Below are positions 51,541 to 64,000 of a DNA stretch of 64,000 nt, one piece after another. The stretch comes from Pogonophryne albipinna (lineage: Eukaryota > Chordata > Actinopteri > Perciformes > Artedidraconidae): positions 23,028,867-23,092,866 of the forward strand of contig CM053243.1 of assembly GCA_028583405.1 (NCBI GenBank), given 5' to 3'. How positions within the stretch are numbered: position 1 is the first letter of the stretch; each line of letters opens with the position of its first letter. A program made the position numbers and the translations under genes. The notes under the pieces were generated by a model. It saw only the letters and a list, made by a program, of their open reading frames with translations, ran no database searches and was not told the origin of the DNA.

Positions 51541-54500
51541 TATGTGACAGCTAGTTAAATGTGATAATATCGAGCTTCAATGCACAACATCTGCTCTGTA
51601 AGAACAGTTGGCACATTTGTATTTGAGTTGGTATGACTTTAACAACATTGTGTACTGTACACTACAGGATATTAATAAAGACAGATCCGGTTTACAGGCC
51701 AGACCCTATCGTGACATGTGTTTTGGCCCAATACATAGTTTAAGGTTTGGCTAAAGGGAGTCAAAGGGATGAAATAATGAGTGAAAGATTTTTGAGCTGA
51801 ATAAAACCAAGTAGCAATGGCTCACTGAATTACAGAAAATACAGCAGGTAAGACAAAAGTTATTCAACACTAAATCCGTCCAAAATTAAAACTACACCAA
51901 TTCTCCTACAATGTTTCAAGTTACTGAGAATGCAAGTTGATAAATTGCCTCAACCACATTCAACAGTCTTTGTAAGATATAGACCGTACAGCAGTAAGGC
52001 AGTCTTACATCATGAAAATACTGTTAACATGTGGTCGAAGGGAGAGTGTGCACAATGTAAACTAGAGACTGAATTGTCACTCTTCTTTTTGTCCGGCAAT
52101 TGTTTTACCATAACAATCTCATCCGAAATCTAATTTGAACTAAATCCTCATTCATTCAGTTTTACAACCTTTGAAAAACATCATTAACTATTCTTGCTTT
52201 CCTATATTACAATACTGAAATAGCGCTTATGTACAAAGAGAAGTTTAGGCATATTTGTTGTAAGATGGTCCCTGTGAAGGTTGACGTAACTGAGAAGATG
52301 GAGAAAGTAAACTCTGACCTTTGACTTCCTGTTCTGCATTGCGTGACTAGTGTTGGCTCCTGAAGCCCAAACCTTAGTACTAGGTCAGCACTAACCTGGT
52401 CTGCTCAGTGACAGAAATCCAACACACAAACTGATTTTATCTGACAGCGTGAAACTAGAGCGGACCTGGCCCTTCTGTCCAACAGAGCCTGGCCCAGAGG
52501 GCATCATAAGAGCTCTTGGGAAGCCGATTCTGGGATGAAACACCAACAGAGGTTCGGAGACTTTCAAACACGTCTGGAACTAGCTTTGCAATAACGTCTG
52601 TCAGTCACGGACATGCTCAGAGTAGCTCTATGGTTCAGATCAATACTCAGCTGAAATGTCAGAAACCTTTTGTATACTTTTATGCAGGAGAGATTAAGAC
52701 ACATTTTTATTTATTTTTTCTGGGACCGAAGTATTTCTTCAAATTAAAAAGAAGAACATGTAGTGCTATACTTGAAGTTCTTGAACATTTACTAGCATGC
52801 TAAAATAGAAGAGGAGAGACTAACAATAAATAATACGGAGCAACTTGTTAGCCAAATACTTTGTGCAACACACACAGTAGATAGATATTGGAATCCATTT
52901 ATATCAAATCAGATTAAAGGGGTATATTAGCACTTCTACATATTTATACTAAAAATAAAAAAGGGGCTGCTCAATCGGAATAGTCAAAATCAAAATATGC
53001 AGATACTATATTTGAGTAGATTCTCACCAGAGATGACAGAATATTAGTTGAGCTGAAATAAATAGTTTTCACTGCTGTGAAACATTGTGTGGTTTTTGTT
53101 CAAACTCAATTCATTTTGCTGTAAAGCAGACTGAGCGTGTCATGTTTACTCTGCGTTTAGATTCAAATCAATATGGATGAATATCTAAACCTAAACACAG
53201 AGCCAAATAACCTTCACTATTGGTGTGTATTTCAATGTTATGAAAGAGATTTTGACTTCGACTGTTACCTTGGTTGAAATCTATCCCCACTGAAAAAACA
53301 AAACAAAAGAGATGTGGAGATAATAATAATACAGCATGTTTCCTCCAAGCAAGACAAACTAGAAACATACTTGGATGTAGCATGACCGTGAAGATGGTAT
53401 CAACCACCAACTGTGAGTGGCCACAACAATGTCTGACCTTCTCGAATATTAGCGCAAACTAGCTATTCAGTCTATCCAATGTTTAGTTATTGCTTTCAGA
53501 AGAAGTACCATGACTTTATGGGCAGAAACACTGAAATATCATATAAACAAATCTCAAATGCCAGTTGTCAATTGTAATGAAAGGCCAGGCAGACCAGTAG
53601 GACCCGTACAAAAAAAGCCCATAACTGGCCTGGAAACCTGTGCCTAAATGAGAAATGTAATACACATTTATCATATGCCAAGTATAAACTTAAACAAACA
53701 AATGCAGACCTGGACAATGGCAAATACATGACTGTTTTAAGTGAGTGAGCACAGAGCTCTGATATATGCATGATTGTTTCCTATAAGCATTCATGCAACA
53801 TCAGGACACACAGGCGGTTGACGTCTGGTTTACATCCTCGACAAAAGTCTCTGTCATGACTCCCCTGTATCCCAGAATTTCCTGTGCTTCTTGTGAGACG
53901 TTTGCACAGAAAGAGAGAGTATCTGGACCCTGTCAACTTCTCCCTAAAGACCTCAATTATACAGACTGGCTAAATTAGATCAGCTTTGATTACTATTTCA
54001 AATGACAGGAATAACATGAGGCGGTGAGTCTGTCATTCCCACCCATCTCTCGCTGTCATGGTGCTACAGGAGCGCTGTGTGCAATTCTGTCCAGCTCCAT
54101 GTCTGTCATGTCTGGAGCTGGTGATTGAGCGGGCGTTGTAAGGTGATGAAGGGCCGACGTGGCAGGTGCTCTGCGGATGATCTTGGGTCAGACTCTGGAT
54201 TGAGCCTGAAGAGCTTTTAAGGAAAGGCAGGTTTCAAACATTATGCACCAGGCAACTGTCACAGTATGTGGATTCATACAGAGCAACCAGCTCCTATATA
54301 CTCCACCACCCACACACACACCCTTGCACGCAAAAAGTGCAGTCCATTTGTGAAGAGTACCAGAAGCACAACAAGTACACCACAGGACCGAGTAGTCATC
54401 CAGAGTTCACAACTGGTCTGCATTTGTGTTTTGTGTGCGTGTGAACAGCAGGTCATGTGGTTTTGCCATGTTGGTATAACAGTATATTTACTCTATGTTA

Positions 54501-57500
54501 TGCTACGTATTGCCGTCTGTGTTTACATGTGTATTTATACTGTCCTGTGGGCCTTCGTAAAAGGTCATGGTAAGAAAAGGCAAACTTTTACTGATCTCAT
54601 GGAAAGATTTTCAAACCACACAATCCCATTATATAACCCATGTATTGTTAATGTGTTTACAGCAAACAATTCAAATCTTTCTATTTCACCAATCTTCCTA
54701 AGACTATTCAAATTGCAAATTGATAATAGCTCATCACTTGTTCTAAAGCCTGTTTTTAAAGATTTAAACATGGATCATTTTATTATATCCTGTAGTTTTT
54801 GTCAACCTTTTGCCTCATATCTGTACTTCCTCTTGTGAACATGTGATTGGTAAATTCAGATGTCAAACATTAATAGTCAAAGGAAAGTAAAAATAAAGTA
54901 CCAAAACCTTTTGGTTCTTCTTCTTTGTAATGGGTATAGTTTCAAAGGCATTTTTACCTTTAAAAAGTGTGCTGATGGTATTTAATGTAGAGAGTGTGTT
55001 GAGAGATATACAGGCAGAGTGAGAGAGACAGAGAGAGAAGGAGGGAAAGTGTGTGACTGACATCTGAGGCGCAACAGTTCATTATGTGGTTAAAGCTGCA
55101 GATATAGTGGTATTGGTGGTGTGACTATGCATTAATTTTGAAGCTGCCTTATGTTACATCAGGTTGTGAAAAGCAGGCCACAAAATTGAGCTTGGCTACT
55201 CTCCAATAGTCAACTATTTAATGAAGTGGGTTTATTAAATCTGAGGCAAAAACAGGGCAAAATGACAGAAGGCTGCTCCATTCCTGATACAATCTCTGAT
55301 GCAAATACTCTCGCAGCTATGTACCGACATGTGGAAGCAGTGAGAAGCTTTAGAGTTTAACTACATAAAATTGAAGCAAACAAGACTTTTTTCTTGGACC
55401 AAATGATCAAACACTCTAAAATGATACTTTCCATTGTTCTGCGACCATGCCGGAATTTGTGTGGTCCACCTGTCATAAAATACTTTTTGTCAGCTAATCA
55501 GTTGACTGTGTCACTAACAAGACTATGATCAGCACACAGTGCCTCAGTAGCCATATGCTAACCAGCCAACTGTACGTATGTTGGTCAAATATGACATCTG
55601 TTTAGCTTGTCTTGCTTTGACTCATGTCAAGCTGTGGCTAATCCCTCCTGTTGCTCTGTGTCTGCATGGTAAAGAGAAGGCTGCAGGGATACTTTGTGAT
55701 CAAGCTGAGGCCTTTGATGTCCCATGCCCCTGTGTCCTTAAAATAATGATTTAATCCCTATTCCATAAAACAGTTTTTGAGCTTGATTTTATTCTCCTTA
55801 TCTGAAAATAAACTGTTTCTCTGCCCGTTTTCTAAGTGAAAGAGAACTATTTTCTTTTCAAAATGTAACAAAAGCTCCATCATGCCACTTTAGTTAATTT
55901 CAATAAACATTTTTGGGGGTCAGGGGGTCCAAGTCTGGGTTCCTTGGGATAGGAACAGACCTGCGGTTCTTGTTTAAAACACACTGGAAGTGAAAGAACA
56001 GAGACGGCTTCAGAGAATGCAGACTCTCCTCCTGTCAGTGAAATAAGGCCAAGCCGAGCAGATTGCCAGCAGGGCTTGTTTCCCCCTGTCCGTGAAGAGA
56101 GGAGACCATGAACAGCGTAAATACTGCACTTCCTCCTCCTCCTCATGCATGGTTTTAATTCTCATTACCATTCTTCTTCCACTCTGTGCATCTCAAACAC
56201 AAACAAAGAAATATACCTACACAACCCAATTAGGCAGGACAGTGTGTCCAACCTCTTTCAAATTCACAAAAACACATCACAATCACATGTTGAAATAAAA
56301 AAACATAAATAATTATATGTGATGATTGTGTGAGCAACCATTTTGACAAAAAAGAGAAAAAAATGCATATATAATTACAGTTGACATAATGTAGCTGCAG
56401 TGTACTTCAGGACAGAAGGATGTAGGACAATGTAATTGCAGTGACCTTACAGATGCAATCAAGAGTTCAGTGTCCTCAAGCAGTTCTCCTCTCTTTGTTC
56501 CACAAGACCATCTTAAGCACTTGTGTTTGCTGCTTGTTCTACCAAACAAACAAAGACAAGCAGAGCTGGAACAGTGATTAGAGAAATCAACAAATCCTCG
56601 ACAGGACATGAGCGCATGGGCCTCCAGGCCAGATCAGGTTCTTTGGAAAGGGTGACTCAATGAGGTTAAAGGACGAAGGGTGCATGTGGGGGGGAGTGGG
56701 GGGACCAGAGGTGTGAACTGCGAGCCGACAGAGAGGCCTCTCTCGATTTAGTTTACCATATCCGTCATGGGAACATCACTTCTATTTTCTTTTCATTACA
56801 GGTCCAATCTCTTCACAATCCTTCCAAACAACTGTGGAATAACAGCTTATTTTCTCTGTGTGGCCTCAGTGGACAGTGAAGTGATTCTACTCTGTATGAA
56901 GGCCTGCAGTGCTCCGTGAAGGTGGAAACTATATTTTTGGTTCATGATAGAATACAGCTTTATTTGTAAGGCACTTTAAAACCTCCAGACCAAAGTGCTG
57001 TAAAGAGAATAGATATTCATTGAAAAAAGTTATTTTCCCAACAGCACTCTCAATTTTTGTTCTGTGGGTGCAACGCTCAAAAGCATGCAAATGTTGCTGC
57101 AAATAAACAAACATAAAAGGTTATATTTATAAACAAATATTTGACTCATGGACTGTGTTTTTGCCGTACAATTTCAAAACCCCAAAGGAACAAAATGGGA
57201 CAGTTTGAGCATGAGCAGATGTATCCCTGTCCAGGTTTATTTGGCCAGGCAGGTGAGTGATGCTTGATGCCACGGTTTGGCACGCCCGTGCATGGCTCAG
57301 CTCTGTCTCTGCCTAATTGTCCTTCCCACACATAGCCTGGCTCAGGTCAGATCTGACACAGTGGTGCAGCAGGCACACAGAATCCCTCTCTGCATATGTG
57401 TGTAACACTTACGGGTCTGTTTAGAGTCTCTCTGAGGACTTGTTAAAGATGTGTTTAACTGTACAGATGGCCCTGGCTTTGAGGTTGGGTGGGGTGGGTA

Positions 57501-60500
57501 CTTGCATATAAAGACAATGATGGCAGAATATTAGTTACAACCCAATTGGCGCCACTGGGGGAATCTGTGAAGATGTCAAGGTAACATGAATTAGCAAATG
57601 TGAGGAGAAGCAGTTTATACTGTATCCAAATTACATCAAACAAAATATGTTTTCAATATTTTTTGTCCTTCAAAATCCTTTGGAAATCTGTCTAATTTAG
57701 AAAACTCTCAGAAGATGGAGATTCACTGAAGGTTATTGCTGCCACAATAAAAAAAGGGGACAGCCAGTCAAATCTGTATATATACAGTATACTGTTTATC
57801 TCCTCATGATCAAAAGCTAGTCTTCTCCAGTGAGTGTGGTCTGTAAGACAATACAGCAATGCAATGTTAGAGGGGAAAAGAACAATGGTTTAGTATGGCT
57901 ATGATGTACTGTAGATTCCTAAGAAGCCCTGTTTGCTGAAAAGCATACGTTAAATCACTGCCAGCGTCCTTGAGATAGTTTCCTGCCATAATAGCATGTG
58001 CGAAAAAGAAAAACATGAAACGCTCATTTTGGAACTGGAAAATGTCTGTTTTGAAAATAAATCCAGGGCTTATCTTATGAGTGAATCAAAGGGATGTTTT
58101 GAACATTATGTTGGCAATTATTGTCTGCGGACTGTGGTGCTACGAAGCTATTCAGCATGCTTTTTTTCTAAACAGCCAGACACTCTGTATACCCTTTTCT
58201 GTGCCTGGGCTTAGCTTTTAATGTAACTGCAATCAACCACAACAAGATTTTTGAGGCCCAGCGTTCATCCCTCAGAAATCCCACCAAACGTGAGTAGTAT
58301 TGGAAATCCGGAGCACCATGCCAACCGTGAAGCCTCCTTGCCTCTCACAAGCACTGCACGGAGGGGCAATTTTCCTCCGGCTGAACTTCCAAAAGCTGCC
58401 TCACCTGGAACCAATCTGTAACACAATCGAAAGGTCCTGACTTGAAAGCCCATTCCTTCCCTTTGATAGTCTCTTCTTGGTAGCCTGCTTGGCGCTGGAA
58501 ACAGGCCTTTTGTAATCTGCAGATACAAAAGAGCTAGGGATTGAGATGAGTATCCACCCATCAAAGTGTATTATGCAAATAATTGAGAAACAAAGCTCAG
58601 AAACTCTCTATTTGCTGTTGTGTTTTTTTTCAAGGAGTAAGGGGAAATTGGGATCGGCATTTGTAAATTGGTAGTCTTGTTGTCTTCCGCCCTTTCCTCT
58701 GGATTGTGCTTTGTTATTTTTTCCTTTTGATGTAACATCTTCTGAGATAATGAGACACAGTGTGGATGTATGTCAGTGCTTATCTTTGCAGATGTTTTAG
58801 CGACAGGTGTGAGCCGAGCACTGAACTCCTTCAACAGCTCATACCCCCAGTAGCTGTTCTCGCACAGCTCTTCCAATAGGGAAGAATAGAGCAATTAAAC
58901 TTTAATAGTTATCCATTAGGGACTCCTGGGAAATTCTGTCTTGAGTCAACATGCCAAACCTCATTTCCTTCCCTTCACGTCCTCCTCTATAAGTAAAGCT
59001 CCCTCAAACAAAACTGTATCAAAGGCTTTTCTACATTGAGTTTATGACTGTACTGTAGGTATTGAAGTGTCCCTGTCCAAGTGGAAAAAATGTACGTGAA
59101 ATATAAATGAAAAAACTAAATAATAAAAGACACGGTAAACAACAAACTAACTCTTTACTACAATGAGCACAGTGGAACGCATCAGAATCCACTTCTTTGT
59201 CAGATATCCAAGAGAAGGAAAGGGTATTCTTGTGCACAATCCTTTGAATAGCTTATTTACTTGCTCATACATGTGATTTCAATTGAGGTGATTAGCTGCA
59301 ATTGAATCAGCAGCAGAAAAGCAGAGCGTATGGATGTAAAGCATGAAATGAAAAGGACATTTGTTCAGTGAACCCTCCTTCTATGCAGCCACCATCCCTA
59401 ACTTTAACAGTCAGTTAGTCACAAGCTGATGTCGACACTCGGCCAACAGTGTGTCCTTTGCTGCTCTGTCCAGAGTGAAATCAAACCAAAAAACATCCTT
59501 TGTTCATTCAACATAATTGACTTATCCTGTCTGCCTTTCATGTTCTTCATTCTCACATGAACAGCTTTTTTTATTCTGTCTTATCCTTCCTTATCAAAAC
59601 ATCTAAGACTAACAAAATAGGGATTACTTTTATTAAACCTTTTTTAAACATCAAGAATGCCATCATTCTTCATGTAAACTTAATGGTAATTTGACATCGA
59701 TCTAAGAAAATCGATAAAAAAAACGAGGAATTAAAAAATGACATTTCTAATTCATGTGGATGTAACTATTCAGTGGTACTTTCTTTTACAGCAGACAAAT
59801 ATTGTACACTTTCTAGAGAAAGACAGAGCTGAGCAGAAGTTGGATATTTGGACTTATTTATTGTTGGGCATTTGGGCAACCACAGAGTTACTGTGACATT
59901 GTTATTATAGTAAAAGGACAGGAGTAAGATAACAATGTAAATTTAAGATTTAGCATTTCCTATTTTAGTGAAAATCTGAGAGTAGAATACAACCAAGATC
60001 ATTTTGTGACTTTTGGTATTTTTGAAATGTATGAGCACATTGTCTTCAGTGAACCCTTTTCATTGCCCTTCATTTTTAATAGTTACACTTGACATGGGAA
60101 CATTTTACTTTAAGCAACTCTATATCTCTGTTAGTTGGTCATGCCCCACCCTGTGGCAGCCGCAGTTTTTGCCTATAGGAGAATGAGGAGAATTTGTCAT
60201 GGAGGTCAAGTGTTGTGAGTTTGTGTGTGGCTGAATGCATGAATGTATGTCTGTGGTTGCAGCTATTACACATTTACGCCTGTTTAAAATACAATCAGTA
60301 CTTTTAAACTCTTTTAATTTTGAACAGTTTAATTAATTATCGTTATTTTCTAAACCAACCTGAGTACACAACACTGCAGTTATTTTGTGAATGTAACAAC
60401 CCTATTTTACACCACTGCCACTGAGAATTCACACTATTTCCTATTCCAACAGCTGATAAATTGAAGGACGTCCACGTCTGCTGTCCTAATCTTACTGCAT

Positions 60501-63500
60501 TGTTGTAAAAGCAAAAACTTCTTAAACTTTTTTACGTTTAAAAAAAAGAAGTAATCCTTCATAGTGCTTACATGTTACCCACTTAAACGTTTTAAGTTTG
60601 AACTATATAAAGTCAGTTAAAGCTTGATGACAAACTGCTACATTATCAGATTCTGCTAGTGTGTTCTGCTGTGTTTGTGTGAACAGACTCAGGTTAGAGT
60701 GATCCGAGTCTCTGCTCTCTACTTGTAAGATCAGACTCCTTCATGTTTGACTTGCACGACCCCAGCCTCAGTAAACAACACAGCAGATTTAATTGGAATC
60801 ACTTGGTCACCCTGAAGCAGGAAGAACAGGGCTTTGTTTCCAGCATGGCCGCTCGCAGAACCTGACATACATCACAAGAGGTGGCTGGACCACAGAAACC
60901 ATATAAGGGACTCATGCTTACAGAAATCCTGACCTGCAGCATATTATTAATACAAACAATTTACAAAAATAATAGAAACCATGTTGATGTTGCTATAATG
61001 TGAGGAGTTAAAATGACATGACACGACATCTTTTCATTTATGCAATTGTTATTTAATTAATTTAATACTTGAAGTCTTTTGTCCTAATTTGATTTCTGTA
61101 ATAAAATATGTTGGCAAATGTAGCCCATAGGATATATTTTCAGAGTAACAAGAATAAAACATAAAGCAATAAACAAAACTTCACAACTGATATCGTTGTT
61201 GAAAGATCAAAATTGTATGAATTGATTATTTGAATTTCAATCAAGCACTGATGTTCAATTAGCTATGCTGTTGTATGACAGGAAAGGCAATGCGAGACTT
61301 ATCAAAATCACAATAACACAATGACACACATTTCTATGACCTTACTCCACATAGGCATGTTTTGAATTTACAGACACTTGATGTTAATTACCAAGAGAGA
61401 TTTTAACTTAGAAACGTCTCCATACTGAACTCATGTGCCGTAGTATTTGAAAACACATTTTAAGTTTTTTTTTTTTTTAAATTAATATTAGATGTAGCAT
61501 TATAACTAGAGGCTAAAAATGACTTTCCAGAATGTTCCTTTACAAAGTTGTTTAATAAAGTTACTCTGTTTGATGAGTCTCTGTGAGGGAAGACATGGTT
61601 TCCTTATACACTTGTACCGTTCTGGAGAGAGAATGCCAATTTAAGGACTCAAATGACACTATTAATGACTTCTATTGACATCGAAGCTATATGTTTATCA
61701 TGTTGATCTTTACAGACGGAATTGTGGTCCAATGAGGCCAACCGTTTTAAAATTATTAGTCCTTCTGCTGTATCTGTCTTTGTGTATAGTATACATTTAA
61801 ACGCTTTCTGGATTCCTTCCAATTAAGTAGCTATCGTTTTTGAGGGGTACCATTCATTCTTGTGTGATTCCTAAATGTCCTTAATTTAATAAATGACCAT
61901 CTGAAGAAAAGGGCATCTGCCTCTGTGCGACATCCTCTTAAATTAAATGAAGAACATGACTCTGATTAAGATCCTGTTTGAAAGGACCTTTTTTTTCCTC
62001 GCAGCTTCCAGGACATTCCAGGATATTAGAGCAATGAGTGAGCTCTCTGTTTTCTCTTGTGCTGACCTTTGCTAAAGGGTCGTTTGAGTGTCTGTGCTGG
62101 TCATCGGTGCTTTTTCGCTGCTCAAAGTCGCAGTAGCTCAGCAATGCATGATCACCCATCTTCATCATAAACTAGTTATAGACTGTTAGCCAATACACAG
62201 ATTAATGTCAAAACTTGAAATAAGAACACCAACATTTAATTATTTAGCTTAGTTAGCTTTTTTAAAGTCGCTTCAAGGAGTTTTTGACTGTCTTTCCCTA
62301 TATTACAATCCCGAAATATGACCTTCAGCAAACCATCAGCAAGAAGATTGATGTAAGATGTTGTCTCTTTTACATGTTTTTAGAGTTCGTATCATCAAAG
62401 ACATAGGACACAAAAAAGGTACTATAAAGCTAAAATGATTCAAAGAAAATCCAGTCCCTCTTATCAAATGATTGCTTCCTCGAGAAGATGAAACATGAAC
62501 ACTGCAGCTAACATGAGGATTTTCTGAGGCAGCTGTGAGAAGAGTTTCTGAACCGACATATTTATGAGACAGCATAAGCTCCATTAGTGTAACTATATTG
62601 AGATATACGCCCATTTGCTGCTATAGAATAGTTGGGGTTATGTTATTTCATTGTTTATCAGGCAAATCCTTCACATGGTGCCCATACATGATTCTTGGTT
62701 GGTCATTTACTTGCTTTGAATGTTTAATAAGGTTTGATCAACAGTCATACCAACGATAGACCGAAGAAAAATAAGTTCCATTCAAGTACATGTCTACATC
62801 CTGTTTGTGGGAGTCTTGTTTGGTTTTGTAGTAACACATGAGGTTTACACGGTTCATTCATCCACTCAGGTAAAGATTGTTCCACAAATAGGGAGAGTTC
62901 ATGACTGCTTTTCAAGTTAAGCTCATGTAGTTACCATTTTAAATACCTTTTGCAATACTGATTCTCTGAGTTTGATTGTTCTTAAAAGTATGTAAGTGAG
63001 GACAAACCAACTTAACAATGGTGTTATCTACCACCCTGAGCATGCAAGGAAAAGCTTCAATCATAAAAAAGCACGCATATATGAATATTACCTAGCTTAC
63101 TTTCGTCCTCTAAGCTTGAAGTTGTTTCAAATGATCATGAGAGAATATAATTGATAAAAGTGTGAATTCTGTCTTATTATATAACTCTCCTAGTTTTCCT
63201 CAGCATTCCTCTTCGCAGGCCACATTTTTTTTATTAGCCTAATCAAATCTTTTTGGACAAACGTCACTAAATCAAAGAAAATGTTGTGAGGCTACTTGTT
63301 GCCATCTGGGCACATGTTCCACTGCAGCCCTGCCCTTTGACCCCTCACTGAGCATCACACATGCTGCCCTCTCCTCTGGAGTCCTGGTGATGTCCGGCGG
63401 CCTGAGTTCAAAAGTCACAGCGATGACAGCGAGCACCTTGCTGCGAGACTCCTCTCTGGCCACCAAAATAAACACAGGAGGTTTCTACTGCAGCCCTCCC

Positions 63501-64000
63501 ACAACACCCCCTGTCCAGCTCTGACTGCGTCTCAGAGATTAAACGCTAAGGATGCACAGGATCCTGCTCTCTCCAATCAAAATAATGTTAGTGTCAAAGG
63601 TCATGCTTGGAGATCACAGTCAACTTTTATCCCAGCGACATTGTTCCACAGAGTGAAGCTTTACTCTGGTGGAGGGAGAGTTTTTGCTGTTTTCCTTTGC
63701 TGGGCTCCTGTTTGAAGATATTTTCCCTCCATCTGTTTGTCTTTCTCTCTTCTCTGCTCACACATAAACAGCCAGAAAGAAGAGCTAAATATGCACATCA
63801 ATGAAAATGTGAACCACATCTGTCACTGTCTTAGAAACGACATTAAAAGGTTCCTCTTTTAATGATTTTAATTTAAAGTGGACCTATCATGCTATATTTA
63901 AAACATATATTGTAGGGCCATACCTATACAAAACATGTCTGTGAAGTTTTTCTTTCAAAATACCAAACAGTTCACCCATTGTAGCCATGCCTCATACTGC
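51541..64000. other. 12.4 kb with no recognised gene
   Basis: I found no exon that resembles a known protein on either strand. The longest open frame (plus strand, 54266-54838, 190 codons) is Ser/Thr/Leu-rich with a CA-repeat start and does not look coding. The DNA is AT-rich and relatively poor in obvious repeats compared with the nucb2 intron. It may hold non-coding regulatory elements, which cannot be recognised without alignment. Confidence 0.5.

Noticed and set aside
49431..51547. Plus-strand frames opposite the LINE
   Set aside because: Antisense shadows of the reverse transcriptase frame.
54266..54838. 190-codon plus-strand frame
   Set aside because: Starts in CA-rich sequence, has hydrophobic low-complexity composition and no recognisable domain or splice context.
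63272..63475. 67-codon minus-strand frame with fairly normal composition
   Set aside because: Too short, with no motif and no supporting exon nearby; I could not link it to any gene.

Overview
The window is vertebrate nuclear DNA, almost certainly from a teleost fish and probably a percomorph. The signs are small coding exons with GT-AG introns, long CA/TG microsatellites, and fish-type mobile elements (hAT, Harbinger, L2/Rex-like LINEs, LTR elements). There are no bacterial-type operons, rRNA, tRNA or CRISPR arrays.

Three host genes are recognised from their exons. (1) plekha7, minus strand: only the first three coding exons (6102-6527), which encode the two WW domains; positions 1-6101 are intron. 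(2) nucb2 (nucleobindin-2/nesfatin), plus strand, 11690-34064: twelve coding exons that join in frame to 486 residues. (3) caprin1, minus strand, 36842-42760: sixteen coding exons that join in frame to 637 residues. plekha7 and nucb2 are head to head; nucb2 and caprin1 are tail to tail.

The first coding intron of nucb2 (11837-29480) is the unusual part. About 16.7 kb of it (12421-29165) is bounded by imperfect inverted termini beginning CCCAGATAGC. Without that block the intron would be about 0.9 kb. Inside lie: a fold-back element with arms about 330 bp long; a deleted Harbinger-type element carrying the first exon of a MADF protein; a 6.6 kb endogenous LTR retroelement with equal-length LTRs but almost no coding capacity; a 22-bp GC-rich tandem array; a solo LTR; an antisense multi-exon DUF4806-like gene; a frame-broken SAMD3-like gene; a palindromic MITE; and an unrecognised 138-codon reading frame beside the right terminus. 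Whether this is one large cargo-bearing transposon or a pile of nested insertions cannot be settled by reading alone.

Other mobile elements with clear target duplications are a second solo LTR in nucb2 (32113-32858), two hAT-type MITEs (35910-36228 and 43048-43373) and a short retroposed fragment (46813-47079). A LINE fragment lies in a caprin1 intron (41100-41580), and a larger 5'-truncated LINE with a 688-residue open reverse transcriptase frame lies at 48831-51507. From about 51.5 kb to the end I see no gene.
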